Source of the DNA: Betaproteobacteria bacterium
GTDB lineage: Bacteria > Pseudomonadota > Gammaproteobacteria > Burkholderiales > SG8-41
Length of the DNA stretch: 9,565 nucleotides
Direction: 5' to 3'
NCBI GenBank assembly: GCA_025353085.1
Contig: JANXRI010000083.1
Span: 1 to 9,565 of the forward strand
A model generated the notes under the pieces. That model saw nothing but the letters and a program-made list of their open reading frames with translations. It was not told the origin of the DNA and searched no databases. How positions within the stretch are numbered: position 1 is the first letter of the stretch; each line of letters begins with the position of its first letter. Made by a program: the position numbers and the translations under genes. This document shows positions 1 through 6,545 of the stretch, piece by piece.

Positions 1-1
1 C

Positions 2-1318
2 CGGCGCGGCGATGCGGACGCGCGCATGTTGGTCGATCACGTCTCCGGATTGCTCGCGCTCGCGCTGGCGGTGGTCACGCTGATCGGGATTGCGGCGGCG
101 CCCCTGATCGTTTACGTGAGCGCGCCCGGCTTTGCGGCGACCGCCAACAAATTTGCGCTGACCATCGATTTATTGCGCATCACGTTTCCGTACATATTTT
201 TTATCTCACTCGTGTCGCTCGCCGGCGGCATACTCAATACATACAGCCGGTTTTCAGTGCCGGCTTTGACGCCCGCGGTGCTCAATCTGACATTCATCGG
301 TTTTGCGCTATGGGCAGCGCCTTATTTTGATCCACCCATTAAGGCCCTTGCATGGGCGGTTTTTTGCGGCGGCGTTCTGCAACTCGCGCTGCAGATTCCT
401 TTTCTGCTGCGCCTCAAGATGCTGCCGCGTTTCAAATTAGGTTTTAAGGATGCAGGCGTGTCACGCGTGGTGCGCCAGATGGGACCGGCGGTGTTTGGCG
501 TGTCGATCGGCCAGGTAAGTTTGCTGATCAACACAATTTTTGCATCGTTCCTGGTCTCGGGCAGCGTGTCGTGGTTGTATTACGCAGATCGGCTCATGGA
601 ATTCCCGACCGGACTGCTGGGCGTTGCACTCGGCACTATCCTGCTCCCGAGCCTCGCCAAACATTATGCCGACCAATCCACGGCGGAGTATTCGAAACTG
701 CTCGACTGGGGATTGCGCCTTACGCTGATGCTGGCGCTGCCCGCGGCTGCCGCGCTCGCCGTACTTGCCGTACCGCTGATCGCGACGCTTTTTCATTACG
801 GCCAGTTCTCCGAACACGATGTTCTCATGACTCGCAACGCGCTCGTCGCTTATAGCGTTGGCCTGCTCGGACTCATCCTGGTGAAAGTGTTAGCACCCGG
901 TTTTTATGCGCGCCAAAATATTCGCACACCGGTGAGGATCGCGATCATTGCGCTCATTGCGACGCAGGTCATGAACTTTGCTTTCGTGGGATGGCTGCAA
1001 CACGCGGGACTCGCGCTTGCGATCGGGCTTGGCGCCTGTCTCAACGCCGGTCTGCTCTATTACAAGTTGAGACAGTTTGACATTTACTCGCCCTTGCCGG
1101 GATGGGCGCTTTTTACGCTGAAAATCGTGATTGCAATAGTCGCGATGTGCGCGTGTCTCAGATTCGCGGCGGGCCCCGACGCGCCTTGGCTTGCCGCGAG
1201 CGCTGTCACTAAAGTCTTGCGCCTTACAGGTGTGGTTATCCTTGGTGCCATCACTTACTTCGCGGCCTTGTGGGTCCTCGGCCTCCGGCTGCGGGATTTT
1301 TTACAACGCGGGGCATAG
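2..1318 (+). CDS. murJ: Lipid II flippase MurJ (MviN), 5'-truncated by window edge
   Basis: The reading frame is open from base 2 to a TAG at 1316-1318, giving 438 residues. The ATG at 26 is not the start: the codons before it continue in frame (RRGDADAR), as expected inside MurJ, so about 75-80 N-terminal residues are missing from a protein usually near 515. MurJ is an inner-membrane member of the MOP exporter superfamily that flips lipid II to the periplasmic face for peptidoglycan synthesis. The visible part is almost entirely hydrophobic helices, roughly twelve, with short basic loops. Recognisable family stretches are VSGLLALALAVVTL near the left edge, LLINTIFASFL and WLYYADRLMEFPTGLLGVALGT in the middle, and LAPGFYARQNIRTPVRIA further on. 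The last two helices end shortly before the stop. In Pseudomonas and relatives this gene directly precedes ribF-ileS, which here lie about 6 kb downstream. Confidence 0.95.
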   Translation, partial: RRGDADARMLVDHVSGLLALALAVVTLIGIAAAPLIVYVSAPGFAATANKFALTIDLLRITFPYIFFISLVSLAGGILNTYSRFSVPALTPAVLNLTFIGFALWAAPYFDPPIKALAWAVFCGGVLQLALQIPFLLRLKMLPRFKLGFKDAGVSRVVRQMGPAVFGVSIGQVSLLINTIFASFLVSGSVSWLYYADRLMEFPTGLLGVALGTILLPSLAKHYADQSTAEYSKLLDWGLRLTLMLALPAAAALAVLAVPLIATLFHYGQFSEHDVLMTRNALVAYSVGLLGLILVKVLAPGFYARQNIRTPVRIAIIALIATQVMNFAFVGWLQHAGLALAIGLGACLNAGLLYYKLRQFDIYSPLPGWALFTLKIVIAIVAMCACLRFAAGPDAPWLAASAVTKVLRLTGVVILGAITYFAALWVLGLRLRDFLQRGA

Positions 1319-1607
1319 CGCCGCGATTAAACGGACCAACGCTTGAGCATTCGAAGCGGCGGCGGTATGCTACGTGCTCCCGAAATTCCGATTTTGCTAT
1401 GCCGTCCAGTTTGTTTAACTACGCTTAGCGGCCGAGTTTACGTTGACCTTTGTCGTTGCCTCGTGGACGTAATCGAACATTGCAGCGCATAGCATTCAAT
1501 TCGAGCGGTCGGGCAGTGTCCGCTACTTGGTTCTACGCCCGTGCAGACTCGATCGAAAGCTATTCCGGATTGGATCTTTCTCTTATCGATATTAAAAGGA
1601 AGTTGCC
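1319..1607. other. 289-base intergenic gap between murJ and the transglutaminase gene
   Basis: No convincing gene is present. The stretch holds one candidate promoter near its left end, a nine-codon reading frame (1399-1428, MPSSLFNYA then TAG) with no Shine-Dalgarno sequence, and the ribosome binding site of the next gene. I see no tRNA, riboswitch or clear terminator. Near 1503-1526 there is only a weak imperfect inverted repeat (AGCGG/CCGCT). Confidence 0.6.
1343..1371 (+). promoter_or_regulatory. Candidate sigma-70 promoter for the transglutaminase/TlpA pair
   Basis: TTGAGC (1343-1348) and TATGCT (1366-1371) are separated by exactly 17 bases, and each hexamer matches four of six consensus bases. 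Transcription would begin near 1378 and leave a leader of about 230 bases before the ATG at 1608. This is pattern matching only. The position after the murJ stop and before a two-gene unit makes it plausible. Confidence 0.4.
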
Positions 1608-2717
1608 ATGAACAGACGTGATTTTATCAAAACCACCTCGTGGCTGCCGGCCGCTGCCGCGATTACATACTTGCCGCAATTTTCGCTGTCCGCGTTTGCA
1701 GCCGCCGCCAGGTGGCGCGTATACGAGGTCACCACGAAAGTCGAGGTGTTGAAGCCGGAGGGCACGACGCGCGTATGGTTGCCGCTGCCGCTGGTCGCCG
1801 ATACCGATTATCAAAAGAATCTCGGCAGCACGTGGAGCATCGACGGCGGTAACGCCATCAGCGCGACCGACGGAAAATATGGCGCCGAATTCATCGCGGC
1901 CGAATGGCCGGCCGGGGCTAAGTCGCCGGTTATCACGGCGACCAGCCGCTTCGCCACGATTGATCGCGCGGTAGATTTGAGCAAACCTGCGAGAGTTGCA
2001 AAACCCGAGCGGGCCGAGTTGCAGCGTTATCTCGCCGCCACCGAATTCATGCCGACCGACGGCATCGTGCGTGATACTGCACGCGAGATTACCAAAGGCG
2101 TTCGCGGCGGCGACGTCGAAAAAGGGCGCGCAATCTATGAATGGATAGTCGACAACACATTCCGCGATCCCGAAACCCGCGGCTGCGGTATCGGTGATAT
2201 CAAGACCATGCTCGAGACGCAGAACCTGGGCGGCAAGTGCGCCGACCTCAATGCGTTGTTCGTCGGCTTGGCGCGGGCGAGCGGCATTCCGGCGCGCGAC
2301 GTTTATGGCGTGCGCGTAGCCAAATCGGAATTCGGTTATCGCAGCCTCGGCGTCGGCACCGACAACATCACTCGCGCGCAGCATTGCCGCGCCGAGTTTT
2401 ACGTCGACAGTCACGGTTGGGTGCCGGTGGATCCGGCGGATGTGCGCAAAGTCGTGCTGGAAGAAAAAGGCGGCGGCGTGTTGTTGCCGCTCGACGATGC
2501 GCAAGTCAGGGCTGCGCGCGCAAAATTGTTTGGCGCATGGGAGATGAACTGGTTGGCGTTTAACACCGCGCACGATGTCGCGCTGCCGAAGTCGGCTCAC
2601 GGCAAAGTCGCATTCCTGATGTACCCGCAATGCGAGACCGCGGCGGGGCGTCTCGATACGCTGGACCCCGATAATTTCCGGTATCTAATGACTTCGCGCG
2701 AACTTGCATCGGCGTAA
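1608..2717 (+). CDS. Tat-exported transglutaminase-like domain protein
   Basis: The 369-residue product starts at an ATG with a strong ribosome binding site (AAGGAAG, 1596-1602), and an in-frame TAA at 1593 excludes an earlier start. The N-terminus is a twin-arginine signal: RRDFIK at residues 3-8, then a hydrophobic stretch and a small-residue cleavage zone around AFAAAA (residues 34-39), so the folded protein should be exported to the periplasm. Residues about 160-285 carry a transglutaminase-like fold with its Cys-His-Asp triad visible: C211 in GGKCADLNALF, H259 in QHCRAEFYV and D275 in VPVDPADV. Bacterial proteins of this family are usually proteases or amidases rather than protein cross-linkers, and the substrate here is unknown. 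The mature protein has four cysteines (C193, C211, C260, C342). It is followed by a TlpA-type thioredoxin gene. Family assignment is firm; cellular role is not. Confidence 0.88.
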   Translation: MNRRDFIKTTSWLPAAAAITYLPQFSLSAFAAAARWRVYEVTTKVEVLKPEGTTRVWLPLPLVADTDYQKNLGSTWSIDGGNAISATDGKYGAEFIAAEWPAGAKSPVITATSRFATIDRAVDLSKPARVAKPERAELQRYLAATEFMPTDGIVRDTAREITKGVRGGDVEKGRAIYEWIVDNTFRDPETRGCGIGDIKTMLETQNLGGKCADLNALFVGLARASGIPARDVYGVRVAKSEFGYRSLGVGTDNITRAQHCRAEFYVDSHGWVPVDPADVRKVVLEEKGGGVLLPLDDAQVRAARAKLFGAWEMNWLAFNTAHDVALPKSAHGKVAFLMYPQCETAAGRLDTLDPDNFRYLMTSRELASA

Positions 2718-2772
2718 TGCTGAATCTCGCGGACGCCGCCTAGCGCGGGCCAATCTTCGCGTAACTGACACG

Positions 2773-3282
2773 ATGATGCGCAATTTAGTACGGTTGTGTC
2801 TTTTTGCCTCGTACATGTTGTGCGTCGGCAATCCAGCGGCTGCCGATCTAAAGCCCTGGATTGGCGGCACCACGCCGGCCCTTCTTCTCAAAGACCTCAA
2901 CGGCGCGACCGTCGACCTCGCGGATTATCGCGGCAAGGTGGTGCTGCTGAATTTTTGGGCGACATGGTGCGAACCATGCCGCGATGAGATGCCATCCATG
3001 CAGGAACTCAAACGCAAACTTGCCGGGCGGCCATTCGAAGTGCTGGCTGTGAATCTCGCGGAATCGGAAAACAAAGTCGGTGATTTTTTGCGGCGTTTTC
3101 CGGTCGATTTTAAAATTCCGCTCGACCGTAACAGTGCGGCGCGGCGTGAGTGGAACGTGAAAGTGCTGCCGACGAGTTTTGTTATTGCGCCTGATGGCAG
3201 CGTGCGTTACAGCGTGGTCGGTGAAATTAACTGGGCGGATGAGTTCGCGGCGGGCGCTCTGTTACGGCTCGTACCAAAATAA
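2773..3282 (+). CDS. TlpA/ResA-like periplasmic thioredoxin-family protein
   Basis: I place the start at the ATG at 2773 (an adjacent ATG at 2776 is equally possible), giving 169 residues. An upstream TTG at 2704 is in frame but would put a charged, arginine-rich extension ahead of the signal peptide. The N-terminus has the basic-hydrophobic-small pattern of a secretion signal, with likely cleavage after PAAA near residue 25. The mature part is a thioredoxin fold of the AhpC/TSA-Redoxin type: NFWATWCEPCRDEMPSM contains the redox pair C66 and C69, and VLPTSF supplies the cis-proline P133. Such proteins transfer electrons to periplasmic disulfides, for example in cytochrome c maturation or repair of oxidised thiols. 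No further cysteine is present in the mature chain. It starts 55 bases after the transglutaminase stop on the same strand, so co-transcription is likely. No clear Shine-Dalgarno precedes either ATG. Confidence 0.87.
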   Translation: MMRNLVRLCLFASYMLCVGNPAAADLKPWIGGTTPALLLKDLNGATVDLADYRGKVVLLNFWATWCEPCRDEMPSMQELKRKLAGRPFEVLAVNLAESENKVGDFLRRFPVDFKIPLDRNSAARREWNVKVLPTSFVIAPDGSVRYSVVGEINWADEFAAGALLRLVPK

Positions 3283-3283
3283 G

Positions 3284-3310
3284 TCGTCGCGCCTTTCCGC
3301 CGCGCGGCGA
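3284..3310. terminator. Probable bidirectional terminator between tlpA-like gene and cysB
   Basis: TCGTCGCGC (3284-3292) pairs with GCGCGGCGA (3302-3310) over nine base pairs including one G-U, with a nine-base loop. It fills the gap between two convergent genes. On the minus strand the stem is followed by CTTATTTTGG, a fair U-rich tail; on the plus strand the tail is only TTT. It would therefore serve cysB better than the upstream gene. An inner palindrome CGCCGCGCGGCG (3298-3309) offers an alternative fold. Confidence 0.5.
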
Positions 3311-3311
3311 T

Positions 3312-4256
3312 TTACAAGTCATAAGCGATCTGCACTTTATTGTGCACCGCGCCGTCGACTACTTTGCGCGACAAGTGGGGCGCAAACATCTCGATGAAGT
3401 CATAGACGTAACCGCGCAAATACGCATTGCGGGGCACCCCGATGCGGGTCGTGCTCGATTCGAACAGGTGGCTCGCATCGATTGCGCGCAGGTTGGTGTC
3501 GCGCTCGGGCTCGAATGCCATATGCGCAAGAATGCCGATGCCGAGGCCGAGTGCGACATAGGTCTTGATGACATCGGAGTCGATTGCAGTCAACACCACA
3601 TTGGGTCGTAATCCGCGCGTCTCGAACGCATGATTGATCTGCGAGCGGCCGGTGAAGGCAAAATCATAGGTGATCACCGGGTATTTCGCGATTGCCTCGA
3701 CGGTCAGCGATTTCTGCTTAAGTAGCGGATGGTCGGGCGGCGTAATCACGCAGCGGTTCCACGTATAGCACGGCAGCATCACCAGTTCTTCGAACGTCCC
3801 GATCGCTTCAGTTGCAATGCAAAAGTCCGCTTGACCCGCGAGCGCGTACTGGCAGACCCGCACCGGGTTGCCCTGAATGAGGCATAGCTTAACTTTGGGA
3901 TAGCGCTGACTGAATCGCTGCACTATGGCCGGTAAAACGTAACGAGCCTGCGTATGCGTCGTCGCAATAGTCAGCTTGCCGCTATCTTCGTCGGCAAAAT
4001 CCTGCGCAGCCTGCGTGAGGTTGGCGCTTTCTTGCAGGATGCGGCGGGCGATCTCCAGGATCGCCTTCCCGGGGGGCGTTACGGCGGTCACGCGCTTGCC
4101 ATTACGCACAAAAATCGCGACCCCTAACTCGTCCTCAAGCAACTTGATCTGCTTGCTGATACCAGGCTGAGACGTATGCAGCTTTTCCGCCGCGACGGAG
4201 AGGTTAAGACCCTGACGTTCGACTTCCACCAAATAGCGTAGTTGTTGAAGCTTCAT
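3312..4256 (-). CDS. cysB: CysB, LysR-type activator of cysteine biosynthesis genes
   Basis: This 314-residue LysR-family regulator matches CysB closely along its whole length (enterobacterial CysB is 324 residues). The N-terminal winged helix-turn-helix spans about residues 1-60 (MKLQQLRYLVEV, then TSQPGISKQI). The effector domain contains IATTHTQARY, IATEA, LPCYTWNR and FTGRS. The residues reported for the sulfate/effector pocket of enterobacterial CysB fall at the same numbers: T100, T102, Q103, T149 and T202, with W166 also present. In that model CysB activates sulfate and sulfite assimilation promoters when N-acetylserine or O-acetylserine signals low cysteine, and represses its own gene. 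The cat at 4254-4256 is the start; its Shine-Dalgarno is weak. The gene is divergent from the sulfite reductase operon across 107 bases, the classic LysR arrangement, and convergent with the thioredoxin gene. A Cbl-type paralogue is possible but less likely. Confidence 0.94.
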   Translation of the reverse strand: MKLQQLRYLVEVERQGLNLSVAAEKLHTSQPGISKQIKLLEDELGVAIFVRNGKRVTAVTPPGKAILEIARRILQESANLTQAAQDFADEDSGKLTIATTHTQARYVLPAIVQRFSQRYPKVKLCLIQGNPVRVCQYALAGQADFCIATEAIGTFEELVMLPCYTWNRCVITPPDHPLLKQKSLTVEAIAKYPVITYDFAFTGRSQINHAFETRGLRPNVVLTAIDSDVIKTYVALGLGIGILAHMAFEPERDTNLRAIDASHLFESSTTRIGVPRNAYLRGYVYDFIEMFAPHLSRKVVDGAVHNKVQIAYDL

Positions 4257-4273
4257 ATACTTGGCTCATTCGA

Positions 4274-4320
4274 TCTAGTTATATGATTCTAACATAATAT
4301 TCGTTCTTGATATAACCAGA
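4274..4320. promoter_or_regulatory. Divergent cysB/cysI promoter-operator region with inverted repeat
   Basis: Arms TCTAGTTATAT (4274-4284) and ATATAACCAGA (4310-4320) are inverted repeats matching at ten of eleven positions, 25 bases apart and centred on 4297. The whole segment is strikingly AT-rich against GC-rich surroundings. Each arm contains a TATAAC hexamer pointing outward toward its own gene (minus strand 4283-4278, plus strand 4311-4316), a five-of-six match to a -10 box. No good -35 box accompanies either, as is common for activator-dependent promoters. CysB is the obvious candidate binder, an inference from gene order. Confidence 0.5.
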
Positions 4321-4363
4321 GTTTGGTAGCATCCACTCCCTACTAAGGAAAGCATCCGCATTC

Positions 4364-6064
4364 ATGTACCTATATGACGAAATCGATCAGCGGCTGGTGG
4401 ACGAAAGGGTCGCCCAATTCCGGGACCAGACGCGCCGGTTTCTGGCGGGTGAGCTATCGGAGGACGATTTTCGACCCTTGAGGCTGCAGAATGGGCTGTA
4501 TATTCAGCGGTTTGCGCCGATGTTACGCATCGCCATTCCCTACGGTTTCTTGGCGTCGCGCCAGCTGCGGGCACTCGCCTGCATCGCCCGTAAATGGGAC
4601 CGTGGCTATGGCCATTTCAGCACCCGCCAAAACATTCAGTTCAATTGGCCGAAGCTTGAGGATGTGCCGGACATCTTGGCCAAGCTCGCGACGGTTCAGA
4701 TGCATGCCATTCAGACCAGCGGCAACTGCATACGCAATACAACGACTGATCACTTCGCGGGCACTGCGCCCGATGAAATCGTTGATCCGCTCGTGTGGTG
4801 CGAAATCATCCGCCAGTGGTCGACGTTTCATCCCGAGTTCGCCTATCTGCCGCGCAAATTTAAAATTGCAGTCAGTGGGAGCGAGTCGGATCGGGCGGCG
4901 ACGCGAGTGCATGACATAGGCTTGCAGGCGACGCGGGACGCTGCGGGCAAGGTGGGCTTTCGCGTGCTCGCGGGCGGCGGCCTCGGGCGCACGCCGCTTT
5001 TAGGTGCGGTCATGCGCGAATTCATGCCGTGGCAACACCTCCTGACGTACCTCGAAGCCATACTTCGCGTGTACAACCGCTATGGCCGGCGGGACAATAA
5101 GTATCGCGCGCGCATCAAGATTTTGGTCAAGGAACTCACGCCGGACGTCTTTCGCGCCCAGGTCGAAGATGAGTGGTCGCACTTGCAAGGCAGTGCTTCC
5201 ACGCTGACCGCGGACGAAGTTCAACGCGTCGAACAACGCTTTACCCGTCCGGGCTATCGCAAATCCGACGCATTGTCGCCGGGCTATGTGTTGGCGCTCT
5301 CGCGTGATAAGGCGTTCAGCAACTGGGTGCGGCGCAATGTGCAGCCGCATAAAGTCGCCGGCTATGCTGCCGTAACATTGTCGCTGAAAAAAACCGGTGC
5401 GCCGCCGGGTGACGCAACCGCCGATCAAATGGATGCGATTGCCGATCTCGCCGACCGCTTCAGTTTTAGTGAACTCCGGGTGTCGCATGAGCAAAACCTG
5501 ATCCTTGCGGACGTGCGCCAGACCGACCTTTTCGATTTATGGCAGCAAGCCAGGGCGCTCGGTCTCGCCACGCCCAACATCGGCCTGATCACCAATATCA
5601 TCGCGTGCCCAGGGGGCGATTTTTGTTCGCTCGCCAATGCCAAATCGATTCCCGTCGCCGAAGCTTTGCAGCGGCGCTTTGACGATCTCGATTATCTGCA
5701 CGACATCGGAGAACTGGACCTCAACATATCCGGTTGCATGAATTCCTGCGGCCATCACCACATCGGCCACATTGGCATTTTGGGCGTCGATAAACAGGGC
5801 GCCGAGTATTACCAGATTTCGATTGGCGGCGCGCAAGGCAACCAGGCAGCACTGGGTAAAGTTCTCGGGCCGTCAGTCTCGCAAGCCGAAGTGCCTGATG
5901 TAATCGAGCGCCTGATCGAACTTTATCTCGAGCGCCGCGACAGCGAGGAAGAGCGTTTCATCGATGTGGTTCGCCGCATCGGCATCGAACCTTTCAAGGA
6001 ATATGTTTATGGCAACCATCATCAGCCGGCGGCAAGTCCTCGCCGACAACTGGCAACTGCTTAA
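4364..6064 (+). CDS. cysI: Siroheme/4Fe-4S sulfite (or nitrite) reductase, hemoprotein subunit
   Basis: The 566-residue product has the two-repeat nitrite/sulfite reductase architecture: a ferredoxin-like half domain near residues 35-110 (GYGHFSTRQNIQFNW), a siroheme/4Fe-4S domain, then a second copy. The ligating cysteines are complete: C415 and C421 in CPGGDFC, and C458 and C462 in GCMNSCGHHH. Candidate anion-site residues are also present: R88, R124 (NCIRNTT) and K165/K167 in LPRKFKIAVSG. The enzyme reduces sulfite to sulfide with six electrons in the cytoplasm; closely related proteins are annotated as nitrite/sulfite reductase. The neighbouring cysB, DUF934 and siroheme methyltransferase genes favour sulfite. 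No CysJ flavoprotein is nearby, so the electron donor (ferredoxin or another reductase) is unknown. A Shine-Dalgarno AAGGAA lies at 4345-4350, rather far (13 bases) from the ATG, yet MYLYDEIDQRLVDERV is the usual family N-terminus. Confidence 0.9.
   Translation: MYLYDEIDQRLVDERVAQFRDQTRRFLAGELSEDDFRPLRLQNGLYIQRFAPMLRIAIPYGFLASRQLRALACIARKWDRGYGHFSTRQNIQFNWPKLEDVPDILAKLATVQMHAIQTSGNCIRNTTTDHFAGTAPDEIVDPLVWCEIIRQWSTFHPEFAYLPRKFKIAVSGSESDRAATRVHDIGLQATRDAAGKVGFRVLAGGGLGRTPLLGAVMREFMPWQHLLTYLEAILRVYNRYGRRDNKYRARIKILVKELTPDVFRAQVEDEWSHLQGSASTLTADEVQRVEQRFTRPGYRKSDALSPGYVLALSRDKAFSNWVRRNVQPHKVAGYAAVTLSLKKTGAPPGDATADQMDAIADLADRFSFSELRVSHEQNLILADVRQTDLFDLWQQARALGLATPNIGLITNIIACPGGDFCSLANAKSIPVAEALQRRFDDLDYLHDIGELDLNISGCMNSCGHHHIGHIGILGVDKQGAEYYQISIGGAQGNQAALGKVLGPSVSQAEVPDVIERLIELYLERRDSEEERFIDVVRRIGIEPFKEYVYGNHHQPAASPRRQLATA
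5996..6000 (+). promoter_or_regulatory. Ribosome binding site of the DUF934 gene, inside cysI
   Basis: AAGGA ends eight bases before the ATG at 6009 and only two before the alternative ATG at 6003. This spacing selects 6009 as the start. Confidence 0.55.
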
Positions 6065-6545
6065 GCGCGCTGCGGACGGCAGTATCGAGATCCCGTCCGA
6101 CGGGGACGTGATTGTGCCGTTGTCCACGTGGCTCGAGCAGCGCGATGCGCTGGTCAAACGCACGGGGCAACTGGGTGTGTGGCTTGAAGGTAGCGATGAT
6201 CCCGCGCTGCTTGTTGCGGACCTCGAGCATTTCGCTTTGATAGCAGTTCACTTTCAGCAGTTCACGGATGGTCGCGGCTATTCGATTGCGCGTTTGCTGC
6301 GTGCACGTTACGGCTGGCAACGTGAGCTGCGCGCGGTCGGCGATGTGCTGCGCGATCAATTATTTTATCTTTCAAGCTGTGGATTTAACACGTTTGCATT
6401 GCGCGCGGACCAGAATGTGCAAGCAGCGATGACGGCATTCGAAGATTTTAGCGAGGCCTATCAGGGCTCAGTCGAGCGGCCGCAGCCGTTGTTCCGCCGC
6501 CGCAGTTTGATTCAGCACGAAGATACTCAAAAGGCTGCTATATGA
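6009..6545 (+). CDS. DUF934 protein, companion of sulfite reductase
   Basis: This 178-residue protein belongs to the DUF934 family, described in COG terms as an oxidoreductase probably involved in sulfite reduction. The conserved core is visible: FTDGRGYSIARLLRARYG at residues 85-102, ELRAVGDVLRDQLFYL at 106-121 and GFNTFALR at 125-132. No transmembrane segment, signal peptide or metal-binding cysteine cluster is seen; the only cysteine is C124. The family is almost always found beside cysI-type reductases in proteobacteria, but its biochemical function has not been settled to my knowledge. It may help assembly or electron delivery. The gene begins inside the end of cysI, overlapping it by 56 bases in another frame, and its TGA overlaps the ATG of the next gene (ATGA), so the three genes are almost certainly translated from one message. 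Confidence 0.87.
   Translation: MATIISRRQVLADNWQLLKRAADGSIEIPSDGDVIVPLSTWLEQRDALVKRTGQLGVWLEGSDDPALLVADLEHFALIAVHFQQFTDGRGYSIARLLRARYGWQRELRAVGDVLRDQLFYLSSCGFNTFALRADQNVQAAMTAFEDFSEAYQGSVERPQPLFRRRSLIQHEDTQKAAI

Noticed and set aside
26..28. ATG at 26 as the start of murJ
   Set aside because: The frame is open upstream to the window edge with MurJ-like residues, and a start here would remove the first membrane helices of the family.
1399..1428. Nine-codon frame as a real small gene
   Set aside because: There is no Shine-Dalgarno, and the peptide MPSSLFNYA matches nothing I recognise. It is kept only as a low-interest observation.
1560..2630. Long minus-strand reading frame of 356 codons opposite the transglutaminase gene
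   Set aside because: It is antisense to a gene with a signal peptide, a complete catalytic triad and a good ribosome binding site. Its translation is rich in Arg, Ala and Gly with no recognisable domain, typical of a GC-rich shadow frame.
5000..5494. Minus-strand frame of 164 codons inside cysI
   Set aside because: It lies wholly within the conserved reductase coding sequence and has no domain, ribosome binding site or promoter of its own.
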